From contig CAWCMK010000004.1 of the NCBI GenBank assembly GCA_963796705.1, positions 186,001 through 250,000 on the forward strand: a stretch of DNA of 64,000 nucleotides, written 5' to 3'. Positions 52,586 through 60,867 of this stretch are shown here, piece after piece. Source of the stretch: VRUE01 sp963796705 (GTDB lineage: Bacteria > Actinomycetota > Thermoleophilia > Solirubrobacterales > 70-9). Within the stretch, counting starts at the first letter, position 1, and each line of letters opens with the position of its first letter. The notes beneath the pieces were generated by a model, which made no database searches, had not been told where the DNA came from, and saw nothing but the letters and a program-made list of their open reading frames with translations. The position numbers and the translations under genes were made by a program.

Positions 52586-52984
52586 CTAACGCGGACTTGA
52601 GGGTCTTTGGGGAATTGTTCGCCGATTGTCTCCCTCTGAAGCTCGCAACACTTGCCTCAAACCATAGGGAGCCGCACTAGTGGGGGTTCTTGCCTTGCCT
52701 GCCAGTGAACGACCGGATTCGAACCGGCGACCGTCTGGACCACGACAAGGAGCCCTACGGCGTTGCAGGGAAAGCCAATTGGGCGGCAAGCTTGGCTACC
52801 TCAACGGGAGCGGCGCCGACCTCGAGGAGCATCGTTTCGGCTGAGCCTCAGCGCTTCGGCCGTCGCCGCTGCCGCTTCCGCCGTGCACCCAGCCGTGCAC
52901 CGAACTCGCGAGTTTCGGGGGAACTCAGATCACCTCACCGTGCCCGAGAGCGCTCCCCAGAACTGTCAGACCGTTGCGTGTCCC
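52586..52984. other. Right end of unit D
   Basis: 400 bp with no gene. A T-arm-like stretch on the minus strand near 52705-52733 (GCCGG-TTCGAAT-CCGGT) may be another tRNA scrap. Confidence 0.4.
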
Positions 52985-53028
52985 GAATCATAATCCGCGT
53001 GTCGGGGGTTCGAGTCCCTCCTCCGGCA
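52985..53028 (+). repeat. att core copy 4
   Basis: 44 bp identical to tRNA-Met bases 32669-32712, the longest copy. AGCCAAAT follows after 11 nt (53040-53047) and doubled GGTCAAC at 53080-53086 and 53092-53098 (12-nt period). Last copy of the array. Confidence 0.9.
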
Positions 53029-53079
53029 TGGCTCTAAAAAGCCAAATAGTTCCCCCTCTTGGCAGCGTTTCTGTGGTCG

Positions 53080-53098
53080 GGTCAACGCTTAGGTCAAC
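53080..53098 (+). repeat. Doubled heptamer GGTCAAC
   Basis: Two copies with 12-nt period, beginning 52 bp after att copy 4, in the same position as the doublets of units B and C. Confidence 0.55.
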
Positions 53099-53180
53099 AA
53101 GATGCAGACCCGGTGCTCGCTTGGGCGCTCGATCAAGGCTGGATTCGACGCCCCCAGTCCTCGGCCCGAGCCGGAGGTGA

Positions 53181-53240
53181 GTCTTGAAAACCGGTAGCCG
53201 TCGTAAGGCGGCTCGAGAGTTCGAATCCCTTCCCCTCCGC
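53181..53240 (+). repeat. tRNA-Ser(TGA) 3' fragment
   Basis: Anticodon loop and stem GTCTTGAAAACC, a long variable arm (TAGCCG...CGGCTC), a T arm with loop TTCGAAT and acceptor CCCCTCCGC: the 3' part of a serine tRNA with slight decay in the T stem. No 5' half. Probably the scar of an element that targets tRNA-Ser. Confidence 0.6.
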
Positions 53241-53409
53241 TTTGTAGGGCGAAATCCCGCTCCGGAAGTGGGGATCTGCCAGTTGCTTGGCAGCGGAGTT
53301 CGTACGGTGCTCGGGGGCTCTGAGGTGCTAGGAGGAGCACATCAGGGGCCAACCCGTCCCCTTCTCGTTCCCACGAGACACCCTACGGCCGCCCTTGCCC
53401 AAGAGAGTC

Positions 53410-53721
53410 TCATCCGCTGAGGAAATTCGGTCCGCTCGGTTGCCGGTCGGCGACTAAGCTCAACCAGCAGAACCAGCGATGGCGACCGGTCACGAATTCA
53501 AGTTCGGCATGAGCGAAGAGACTGCCCCTCGGGCAGCGGGCGCTGAGCAGGCTGACCCTTCTTCCCCTGTAGGTCCAGGTTTTCCCGACCTTCGCCTGAA
53601 AGCCGGTTAGCGAGCCCTCGCCGTTGACGATCTTGGGGATCGGGATCGTCGTCTGGGTGCCGAACTTGCCGTAGCCCCTTTCAATTACTCCGGAGGTGAT
53701 GAATGTCGTGGCGGCAGGCAC
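53410..53721 (-). pseudogene. Relic of a secreted-protein C-terminus
   Basis: SLTGFQAKVGKTWTYRGRRV and SLLSARCPRGSLFAHAELEF are nearly identical to the relic at 58,886 and typical of the C-terminal motif of a large secreted family in these bacteria. The frame then runs into non-homologous sequence and lacks the N-terminal part. Confidence 0.55.
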
Positions 53722-53732
53722 ATGGGTGTAGT

Positions 53733-53810
53733 GATCTAACCCCCAGCTCCGTCCACTTGATCTAACCCCCAGCTCCGTCCACCTGATCTAACCCCCGGCT
53801 CCGTCCACTC
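53733..53810. repeat. Three 26-bp tandem repeats
   Basis: Copies at 53733-53758, 53759-53784 and 53785-53810, unit beginning GATCTAACCCCC(A/G)GCTCC. The third has one changed base and a different last base. Sequence resembles IS tips (TGATCTAACCCCC); no partner end was found. Confidence 0.8.
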
Positions 53811-53861
53811 CGGATGAGAATCCAGCTAGCTGGATTCTTTCTGATGGAGCTCCTCGAACTC

Positions 53862-54089
53862 CTACCGATTAGGGCGCTCGTCGGCCGATGGGGGCCTCCG
53901 ACGGGTGGCCCGCCAGAGCGAAAGGCTCAACAGGAACACGACGGCGAGTGCCATAACCCACCAAGCTGAGCCACTTCTCGCAGCAATGGCGGTAAGTGCA
54001 AGGGCAACCGCAACCCCGGCAGCCGTGAGCCAGTCGTCACCCCCGACGAATTCCAAAGCGGCGCGGAAGAATTTCCAAAGGCCGCTCAG
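53862..54089 (-). CDS. Small membrane protein coupled to the COG4280-like gene
   Basis: 75 codons: KFFRAALEFVGGDDWLTAAG, then two hydrophobic helices and a basic end. The only start near the homologous region is CTG at 54089, overlapping the upstream stop as CTGA. A longer frame to 54251 exists but overlaps the upstream gene heavily. Similar small proteins often follow this type of membrane-protein gene. Confidence 0.55.
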   Translation of the reverse strand: MSGLWKFFRAALEFVGGDDWLTAAGVAVALALTAIAARSGSAWWVMALAVVFLLSLSLWRATRRRPPSADERPNR

Positions 54090-54862
54090 AGTGCGGCCTC
54101 TTCGTCGAATTGTGCGGGCAGCCTCGCCTGCTCTCGTGCGCGACGAAGGACTCCTATCGCGCCGAGCGAGAAGAGAAGCATTGCGGGAATGATCACAAGC
54201 AATGCTGCATCGGACCCAGGCCAACTCGCCCCGGCGCCCTCTGCCCCCCAAAAGAGCCCGTAGGAACTGAGCATGATGCCAACGACAAATTTCATCGCGT
54301 TCTCGGGCACTTTTGCAAGCGGCGCACGAATCGCGATACCGGCTAGGGCAACCACCAAAACGGCGGCCAGGGCCGCGACCGCCGCAAGGGAAACGTTGTT
54401 CTGGTTGGCGCCAAAGGTCAGGACGATCAGGACAACCTCCATACCCTCCAGGAAGACGCCTTTGAAGGACAGCGTGAACGAGTAAGCGTCAAAGCCACTC
54501 GAGAGCTTGCTCGCACTCCTTGCCGCAGCGGTCTCCTCGCGGAAGATCAGCTCCTCATCGTGCAAAGCCTTGTAGCCGGAGGCGCGCAGGATCGCCTTTC
54601 GCAGCCACTGCAGGCCGAAGATAAGCAGGATGCCTCCGACGATCACGCGCAGGGTATCGATCGGCAGACCTGTAAGCGCCGGACCGAGAACGGCCGTTAC
54701 CGCCGCGAGAGAAACGATCGCCGCAGCTGCGCCGCCCAGCGTCGAGGACCAGCTGCGGGTTGAGCCGAGGGCGAGCACGATCGTTAGCGCCTCCACAGCC
54801 TCAACTGCGCTCGCAAGGAAAACAGAGATAGTGAGGCTGAGATCGTGTCCGGTCATCCTCAT
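54086..54862 (-). CDS. Multispanning membrane protein (COG4280/GDT1-like)
   Basis: A 258-aa protein with about seven helices and two acidic motifs in membrane segments: SAVEAVEALTIVLALG at the N-terminus and FKGVFLEGMEVVLIVLTFG in the middle. The paired ExxE-type motifs resemble UPF0016/GDT1 cation transporters and COG4280. A role in divalent-cation transport is an inference. Intact, unlike most neighbours. Confidence 0.65.
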   Translation of the reverse strand: MRMTGHDLSLTISVFLASAVEAVEALTIVLALGSTRSWSSTLGGAAAAIVSLAAVTAVLGPALTGLPIDTLRVIVGGILLIFGLQWLRKAILRASGYKALHDEELIFREETAAARSASKLSSGFDAYSFTLSFKGVFLEGMEVVLIVLTFGANQNNVSLAAVAALAAVLVVALAGIAIRAPLAKVPENAMKFVVGIMLSSYGLFWGAEGAGASWPGSDAALLVIIPAMLLFSLGAIGVLRRAREQARLPAQFDEEAAL

Positions 54863-54953
54863 TCAACCCACGAATGGAGCGGTCCAGATGGGACTCCTAC
54901 CCCGGTTCCCATTGGGACTCCTAAAGCTCCTCATCGAAATTGCATGATCCTGC

Positions 54954-55271
54954 CTATCCGCGTTGTTGTAACGCTTCAGACGTAGCGGCATCAACCGCAA
55001 CCTTGAGGTCAGTTGTCTCATCACCCGGGACAGAGGGCTCGATCCCGCTCTTTTTCATGGCGCGAACCATCCGGGCGCGTGCCACTAATGCCTGTGCCCC
55101 TCGCTTCGCCAAAGCCTCTTGCCACTGCTGCTCCCCGGCCTCCGTCTGGTCAGCCCGCCAGAGGGAAATTGCTAAAGATGCGTGCACCCACGCTTCAAGT
55201 CTGTCATCCCTATCAATCATCGCATTGTTGAACGATTGCCAAGCCTCGGGCCATCGCTCACGTCGGCTCAT
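54954..55271 (-). CDS. Hypothetical protein, second gene of a small pair
   Basis: 105 aa, helical: MSRRERWPEAWQSFNNAMID, EAWVHASLAISLWRADQTEA. It starts with ATG overlapping the upstream stop (GTATGA), which supports it being real. No family recognised; size and coupling resemble toxin-antitoxin pairs but motifs do not. Confidence 0.4.
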   Translation of the reverse strand: MSRRERWPEAWQSFNNAMIDRDDRLEAWVHASLAISLWRADQTEAGEQQWQEALAKRGAQALVARARMVRAMKKSGIEPSVPGDETTDLKVAVDAATSEALQQRG

Positions 55272-55375
55272 ACGATTACCTCGCCTAAAGAGTCGGCGAC
55301 GAATTCGCCAACAGCGCCGCGCATTCCACCAGCATCGCCATCGATGGCCCGCAGCTGCATGTGCGTCCGGGGCAT
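55268..55375 (-). CDS. Small hypothetical protein, first gene of the pair
   Basis: 35 aa: MPRTHMQLRAIDGDAGGMRG to VADSLGEVIV. Overlaps the next gene by 4 bp. Below usual gene size, so only tentative. Confidence 0.3.
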   Translation of the reverse strand: MPRTHMQLRAIDGDAGGMRGAVGEFVADSLGEVIV

Positions 55376-55559
55376 TTGCGTAGAGGATCGCAGAAGGTAT
55401 CCAGTATTCAACATATGGTCCATGTTTGGCGATCCTTAGTCTAGGACGCGCACGGATTGACCGCCCGTACCACTTGGCAGCCTCCGCAGCATAGTGAGCC
55501 GGACCAGGTTCCACGGAGACTTTTTTAGTTGGGTCCAATCTTCTATCTAGATTGCTCAG

Positions 55560-56432
55560 TTAGACCTCCTGGGCAACGTATAGGTCCTCGAACTCAGCGG
55601 GTGATCGATCGCCGAGGGATTCATGCAGGCGGCTCTGGTTGAACCAGGCGACGTAGGAGACGACCGCCAACTCAAGCGCTGAGCGAGAGCGCCAGGAGCG
55701 GTCGGCGATCAGCTCCGTCTTGAAGGTGTCGACGAAGCTCTCGGCCATCGCGTTGTCATAGGCATCGCCGACGGTGCCGACCGAGGCCAGGACGCCGTGG
55801 TCGTTTAGTTCTTGGGTGTAGTCGGCGGAGGTGTATTGAGAGCCGCGGTCGGTGTGGGCCACGAGCTCGAAGTCGGCGCCGGGAGCCCGTTGGCCGAGCG
55901 CCATCCGCAGGGCGTCGAGGACGAGGTCGGTGCGCATGTGGGAGGCGAGCTGCCAACCGACGACCTTGCGGCTGAAGGCATCGATCACGAAGGCGAAGAA
56001 CGAAGCGCCCTCCCAGGAGCGCAGGTAGGTGAAGTCCCCGACCCATAGCCGGTCGGGGCCGGCGGCGCTGAAGTCGCGCTCGACCAGGTCGGGGCGGCGG
56101 TGAGCAAGAGGGTCGGGAGTCGTCGTGCGCCAGGGCCGTCCACGGCGCTTGGCGCCTTGGATTCCGGCCTCTCGCATCAGTCGGGCGACGCGGCCTCTGC
56201 CCACCTCCTCTCCGGCGCGCTGCAGGGCGATCCAGGTGCGCCGGTAGCCGTAGGCGCAGTAGTTGGCCTCGTGGATCTCGCGGATGCGGGCGAGCAGGCG
56301 CTCGTCCTCGAGGGCGCGGGCAGAGCGCTCACCCTTGGCGCGCTGGTAGTAGGCGGAGGCCGACACCTCCAAGGTCTTGCAGATCGGCTCGACCCCGAAG
56401 CGATCCCGGTGCTCCTCGATGAAGGAGCTCAC
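55560..56432 (-). CDS. IS3 transposase OrfB (DDE integrase domain)
   Basis: A 290-aa protein with an HTH_21 region (YGYRRTWIALQRAG) and an rve DDE core: WVGDFTYL (Asp), VAHTDRGSQYTS (Asp), AYDNAMAESFVDTFKTE (Glu). The GTG start overlaps orfA by GTGA, so OrfB may be made by reinitiation rather than, or besides, frameshifting. Confidence 0.92.
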   Translation of the reverse strand: MSSFIEEHRDRFGVEPICKTLEVSASAYYQRAKGERSARALEDERLLARIREIHEANYCAYGYRRTWIALQRAGEEVGRGRVARLMREAGIQGAKRRGRPWRTTTPDPLAHRRPDLVERDFSAAGPDRLWVGDFTYLRSWEGASFFAFVIDAFSRKVVGWQLASHMRTDLVLDALRMALGQRAPGADFELVAHTDRGSQYTSADYTQELNDHGVLASVGTVGDAYDNAMAESFVDTFKTELIADRSWRSRSALELAVVSYVAWFNQSRLHESLGDRSPAEFEDLYVAQEV

Positions 56433-56731
56433 TTCGTTCGGCGTGGGTCGAGCTCGGCGGCGAAAAACGCCGAGGCGCTCTTGAGGATGTCGTTGGCGCG
56501 GCGCAGTTCGCGCACCTCACCGCGTAGGGACTTCAGCTCCTCGCGCTCTTGGCCATTGAGCAGATCCTTGCGGACGCCGGCGTCGGCCTCTGCCTTTCGC
56601 ACCCACTTGCGCAGGGTCTCGTGGTGGATGCCCAGGTCGCGGGCTACGTGGGCAACGGGACGGCCGGAGTCGAAGACCATCCGGGCGCCGCGATCAAGCA
56701 GCTCATCGGGGTATTTCTTCTGTCGTGGCAT
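56429..56731 (-). CDS. IS3 transposase OrfA (helix-turn-helix)
   Basis: A 100-aa protein: KYPDELLDRGARMVFDSGRP, then the HTH HVARDLGIHHETLRKWVRKA and a C-terminal leucine-zipper-like helix (ELKSLRGEVRELRRANDILK). Binds the IS ends and works with OrfB. Confidence 0.92.
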   Translation of the reverse strand: MPRQKKYPDELLDRGARMVFDSGRPVAHVARDLGIHHETLRKWVRKAEADAGVRKDLLNGQEREELKSLRGEVRELRRANDILKSASAFFAAELDPRRTK

Positions 56732-56801
56732 GGCTTGGGAGTTCCCTTCTTCCAGGTAGGAATCCTGGTTTCTGAGTCTCCGTCAAACCCGGCCTGGCTC
56801 A

Positions 56802-57725
56802 CTCGCCGGACAGGGTGACGCCAAAGCGCCCACACTCGACATAGCGAATGGTCTCTTCCTCCAACAGGGATACCCGCTAGAGCCCACGTTCCAGTCCGGC
56901 TTGCAACAGCTATTCGGTGCTGCTCCGGAAGTTGTTGACTTCTCAGGCGACCCCTCCGGCTCCCTGAGAGCAATCAACGAATGGGTGAGCGGTCACACGG
57001 GCGGGATCATCCCGCAGATCCTCTTTTCGCTCCCAGAAGAAGTGCGGCTTGCGCTGACCAACGCTATCTATCTAAATGCAAGCTGGCTGCACCCATTTGA
57101 TCCAACGGAAACCTCACCCGCTCCCTTTTACGGCCATCACAGATATGACAACCACGATCGAAGCAGCTCCGTTGAGTTCATGCACGAGACCGATCGGCTG
57201 CCCTACGGCGCCGGCCGAGACTATGTGGCGGTGGAGTTGCCCTACCGCGCCTCGACGCTGTCGCTGCTGGTCGTGCTGCCGGTGGGGCAGGATCTCGGCG
57301 CCCTTCAACACCAGCTCAGTGCAAGGGGCCTGGCCCGGATAGTGCATGGTCTCTCACTCCGGGACGTCCAGCTAAGCCTGCCCCGCTTCCACCTGATGAC
57401 GCAGATCTCGCTGAAGGACCCATTACGAGCGTTGGGAATGACCGACGCGTTTAGCGAAACCGCAAACTTCTCGGGCATCACGGCAGCTGAGCAGCTGAAG
57501 ATCGGCTTCGTCGAGCATGCTGCCGACCTCAGGGTCGATGAGGCGGGGACAGTTGCCGCGGCAGCGACGGTGGTTGGGGTGGTCCCCACGGCGGGAAAGG
57601 TGACTCCACGCGATGTGACGAGGTTCAATGCCAACCGCCCGTTTCTGTTCTTCCTGCGCGACGACCGCACCGGCGCGGTGCTCTTCGCGGGTCGACTGAC
57701 TAACCCGGCGTCTGCCGGCGCATAG
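56802..57725 (+). pseudogene. Serpin gene truncated by IS3
   Basis: The frame is open from the IS3 tip: GDAKAPTLDIANGLFLQQGY, LQQLFGAAPEVVDFSGD, INEWVSGHTGGIIPQIL, LTNAIYLNASWLHPF, ELPYRASTLSLLVVLP, the inhibitory hinge VDEAGTVAAAATVV before the reactive loop, and NRPFLFFLRDDRTGAVLFAG. Only the N-terminal 80-110 residues and any signal are lost. The missing part is not on the other side of IS3. Residual expression from the internal ATG at 56901 cannot be excluded but would not fold normally. Confidence 0.82.
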
Positions 57726-57727
57726 AT

Positions 57728-58885
57728 TCACTCTGTGTTGATCTGCAACTGAGTCGACTTCAGAGGAAAATCCGTCGGCACGTCGCTCGTGCTCATAACG
57801 TCCAGCCCGAACTGCCGATCAAGCTTCTTCAGATCTCGTTTATCGACTAGCACCCGCATCTTCGGCAACTTGAGGTGGTTTCTGACCACCTTCTGACGAT
57901 GGCGCTTGTTGGTAGTGCAACGCCAATGGGGACCACTTGGCATTTCGACAAACTCGACTGCTTCCGAGCAGCTTCGACATACGATGCGTCCATCCTTTGG
58001 CACCGGATCGCCGATGCTCCGCGTGTGGCAATCGGGCGTGATGCAGCGCCAGAAGAAGGGCTCGTCCTTTCCCTCACTGGCCACCAACTCCTCGTTGCAG
58101 ACTGGACAGCGCGCCTCGCCATCGTCGAATGGCTCCAGGAGCTCGTTCGTACGCAGGGTCTTGATGTAGTCGGCTGCGATCTTTGCACTCCTGCGCCGCT
58201 CCATGACCTCCTGGGTATCGCTAAAGCTGAGCGCGTTGAGGGAGCCATTCCAGACAATCTCATTATCGATCAGGACTACCTTCTCGTGCATGTTGCGTTT
58301 GTGGGCGATGACCACGCCCCAGTCGGTCATCGCCGCCTCGATCTGACGATAGGTCTCTAGCTGTCCCTTGCGCTCCTCTGTGCTCTCCGTCTTGGTGATC
58401 ACATATACACGGACTCCGCGTTCTATCGCAGCCCTCAGATGAGGGGCCAGATGTCCAACCCGGTTCTGAGTCATAAAGGGTGAGTAGATGACCACCCGAC
58501 TCCTAGCCGCAGCGAGATCCTGAATGAGCTTGCCCGAGAAGGCCTCCTGGGTCATCACCATCCGGTCGGCGTCAGAATCCTCCTTGAGCGAACCCTCGGA
58601 GAGTGCCTGCGCTCGCGCCGCTCGTGCGGAGAGACCAACCTGTCCAATGCGTCTACCGTTGAGCCCACGTTCTCTGCGGCTTGAAGCAGGTCGTTGAGAA
58701 CGGCGTGCTTGGCGTGCATGTGGATGTAGGGGAAGTCGCCGACCATCACCAGCCTGCTTTGGGCCCGTGTGATCGCCACATTCAGGAGTCGACAGATCTC
58801 CTCATTGAGCGAAGGTATGAAGAGGTTGGCACGCCAGTGCGGCTCATCGATAACTGTGTCGAAGATCACCACCCAATCCCCACGA
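57728..58885 (-). pseudogene. C-terminal part of a helicase-phospholipase D protein, frameshifted
   Basis: Upstream part (from about 58885): VVIFDTVIDEPHWRANLFIP, SLNEEICRLLNVAITRAQSR, LVMVGDFPYI, the last motifs of an SF1 (Dna2/UvrD-like) helicase. Near 58640 the frame slips; the next frame reads QVGLSARAARAQALSEGSLK and enters an intact PLD domain (HEKVVLIDN at 92-99 counted from the ATG at 58561, then GSLN). A zinc-ribbon-like Cys region (CPVC, CITPDC, CRSC) follows. One ancestral gene is broken, and most of the helicase is missing beyond 58885. The PLD part could still be expressed alone. Helicase-PLD proteins often belong to defence or repair modules. Confidence 0.65.
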
Positions 58886-59070
58886 TCGTCAGGGCCTTGG
58901 GTTCGCTGACCGGCTTTCGGGCGACGATCGGCAAGACCTGGACCTACAGGGGAAGGAGAGTCAGCCTGCTCAGCGCAAGTTGCCCGAAGGGCAGTCTCGC
59001 TGCCCATGCCGAACTCGACTTCGCGGGCGGCACCAGGGATACAGGCGAACTCGTCAAGAAATGCCGCTAG
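58886..59070 (+). pseudogene. Relic of a secreted-protein C-terminus
   Basis: LGSLTGFRATIGKTWTYRGR, SLLSASCPKGSLAAHAELDF and TGELVKKCR with stop at 59070: the same C-terminal motif as at 53,410. It starts without any start codon exactly where the helicase homology on the other strand ends, so 58,885 is a rearrangement point. Confidence 0.55.
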
Positions 59071-59560
59071 GAAGGAGCCGGGACAGGTAATGACCGAGTC
59101 GGCTCGACCGTCGCCACGTCGGCACCCGCCGCCCCATCCCCCACCCATGGCCAGGGCCCTGCCTTGGCGCGGAGAGGGGCGGGTCGACCTGGCCGTGGCC
59201 GTGGGCTGGGATTGGCTAGGCGTGGCCGCCGCTCGGCCCGGTCAGGTCGGAGACCTGGCGGGGCGAGGGCGGGGTTGACCAGCGGGGCCACACTGAAGGC
59301 GGAAGCCTGATCGGGACCCCTCAGTTGCACCGGCGACCGCTTTTGCCGCCAAAAAGAGACCCTCTGGCTCCTTTCCCCCCAACAGCATGGGGGGGGGTAT
59401 AGGGGTTGACGAAACCCGGACAAATCTCCTAACCTTGGAACTGTGCGAGGGTCTTATTGCAACCTGGTGGCGGATTCCAAGCAATTGCGGGCCTAGTGGG
59501 GCGGGGGTTCCTTTCCGGCAACGGTCGGCTTTAGGCGGGACCGGATATGGTCCGCCCGTC
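59071..59560. other. 490-bp region before the desaturase gene
   Basis: GC-rich, no gene recognised. It has a G9 tract at 59389-59397, one copy of the 28-bp inverted repeat (59395-59422) and a possible promoter TTGACG-N18-TAACCT inside and after it. Confidence 0.45.
59395..59422 (+). repeat. 28-bp inverted repeat, left copy
   Basis: Matches the reverse complement of 62623-62650 at 27 of 28 bases. The two copies bracket the desaturase gene and the IS110 element (3.2 kb). Confidence 0.75.
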
Positions 59561-60595
59561 GTGAGCGCAGCGGCCAATACCTCTGAGGCGGTTGATGCCG
59601 ATCCGCGAGCCGATCGCCTCTATTGGCGCGAGTCCGTTGCTCGTCACGAGCGACCCTCGCTGCCGCACAGCCTGCTCGATCTGGCCACCTCGATGGTGCC
59701 CTACCTGGCCATATCGGTGGCGATGTACCTCTTGCTCGACGTCTCGGCCTGGATCACCCTGGCTCTCGCTATTCCGGCGGCGGGCTTCCTGATGCGGACG
59801 TTCATCGTCTTCCACGATTGTGCCCACGGCTCCTTCCTGCCGAGCAGGCGAGCGAACCTGTGGGTAGGTAGGTTCACCGGGCTGCTCGTCTTCCAGCCCT
59901 TCGCGAACTGGCGCCACAACCATTCCGTCCACCACGGTAGCTCGGGCGATCTCGACCGGCGAGGTACTGGCGATATCGCAACGCTCACGGTCGAGGAGTA
60001 CCTCTCCCGGCCCTGGAAGTCACGTCTCGGCTACCGCCTCTTCCGCAGTCCGGTGGTGATGTTCGGGATTGGGCCGATCTGGTCCCTGATGATCGGGCCC
60101 CGCATCTGGTCCAACAAAATGCGCCCCCGTCAGCGCCGCAGCATCCTCGTCACGAACCTCGTCCTGGCGCTGGCGATCGCCACAATCTCCTGGCTCGTCG
60201 GCTTACAGGCGTGGCTGCTCGTGCAGATGCCAACGGCGGTTCTCGCCGGCACGCTGGGGGTCTTCATGTTTTACGTCCAGCATCAGTTCGAGGACGTCTA
60301 CTGGGAGAGCTCGGATCGGTGGAGCTATGCCGATGCCGCCCTGCAGGGAAGCTCCTACCTGAAGCTTCCCAAGCTTTTCCAGTTCTTCACCGGCAACATC
60401 GGTCTTCATCACGTCCACCATCTCAGCGCCAAGATCCCCAACTACAACCTCCAGCGCGCCCACGATGAGAGCCCGATCTTCCATGACGTTCCGGTGCTGA
60501 GCGTTTTCGACGGCCTGCGGGCGGTTCGCCTCAAGGTGATCGACCGCCGAAGCGGCCGCCTGCTGACGTGGCGTGAGGTCAAGGCCATCGCCTGA
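59561..60595 (+). CDS. Fatty acid desaturase (acyl-lipid, membrane di-iron)
   Basis: A 344-aa membrane protein with the three histidine boxes of DesA/Delta12-type desaturases: HDCAHG (85-90), HNHSVHH (119-125) and HHVHH (283-287). Hydrophobic pairs surround each box. It inserts a cis double bond into membrane acyl chains, using reduced ferredoxin. The GTG at 59561 is chosen because coding character starts there; the frame reaches back to 59387 into the repeat region. Confidence 0.9.
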   Translation: MSAAANTSEAVDADPRADRLYWRESVARHERPSLPHSLLDLATSMVPYLAISVAMYLLLDVSAWITLALAIPAAGFLMRTFIVFHDCAHGSFLPSRRANLWVGRFTGLLVFQPFANWRHNHSVHHGSSGDLDRRGTGDIATLTVEEYLSRPWKSRLGYRLFRSPVVMFGIGPIWSLMIGPRIWSNKMRPRQRRSILVTNLVLALAIATISWLVGLQAWLLVQMPTAVLAGTLGVFMFYVQHQFEDVYWESSDRWSYADAALQGSSYLKLPKLFQFFTGNIGLHHVHHLSAKIPNYNLQRAHDESPIFHDVPVLSVFDGLRAVRLKVIDRRSGRLLTWREVKAIA

Positions 60596-60867
60596 GCGCG
60601 AGAGGGCCAGGTGTCCCTGACCCAGCAATCCCCGGAAGAGTCTGGTCGAAGTCGTTTTCGTCCATGACCAAGCGCCTGTCCGCTGTTGGGCACGCAGGAC
60701 CCGTCATGACGCGAACACCGGCCTTCGGTCAGTCCAGCGGGTGAAGGGGCAGTGTCCTGGGATTTGATCTCTACATCCTGGAGACTGGTGAGTCGCTGGA
60801 CGAGTTCGAGCGCCGGGAGTCAGCACACCACTTTGGGCTTCCGAATCGCGGCATGAGACGTCCTGTG
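60596..60867. other. Region between desaturase and IS110 with a gene scrap
   Basis: Plus-strand 60752-60860 reads VLGFDLYILETGESLDEFER then RESAHHFGLPNRGMRR, which has coding character and resembles the start of a small hypothetical family; it is cut at the IS110 end. Confidence 0.35.

Larger units (their letters stand above)
55495..56801 (-). mobile_element. IS3-family insertion sequence
   Basis: Terminal inverted repeats start with TGAGCC: 55495-55521 and 56775-56801 (22 of 27 match, inner core ACGGAGACT). Contains orfA and orfB. No 3-bp target duplication is seen (TAG against CTC), which points to recombination or deletion after insertion. Its right end cuts the serpin gene. Confidence 0.82.

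Noticed and set aside
52705..52733. Minus-strand T-arm-like sequence near 52.7 kb as a tRNA gene
   Set aside because: Only the T arm pairs; no matching anticodon stem could be drawn, so it is at most a scrap.
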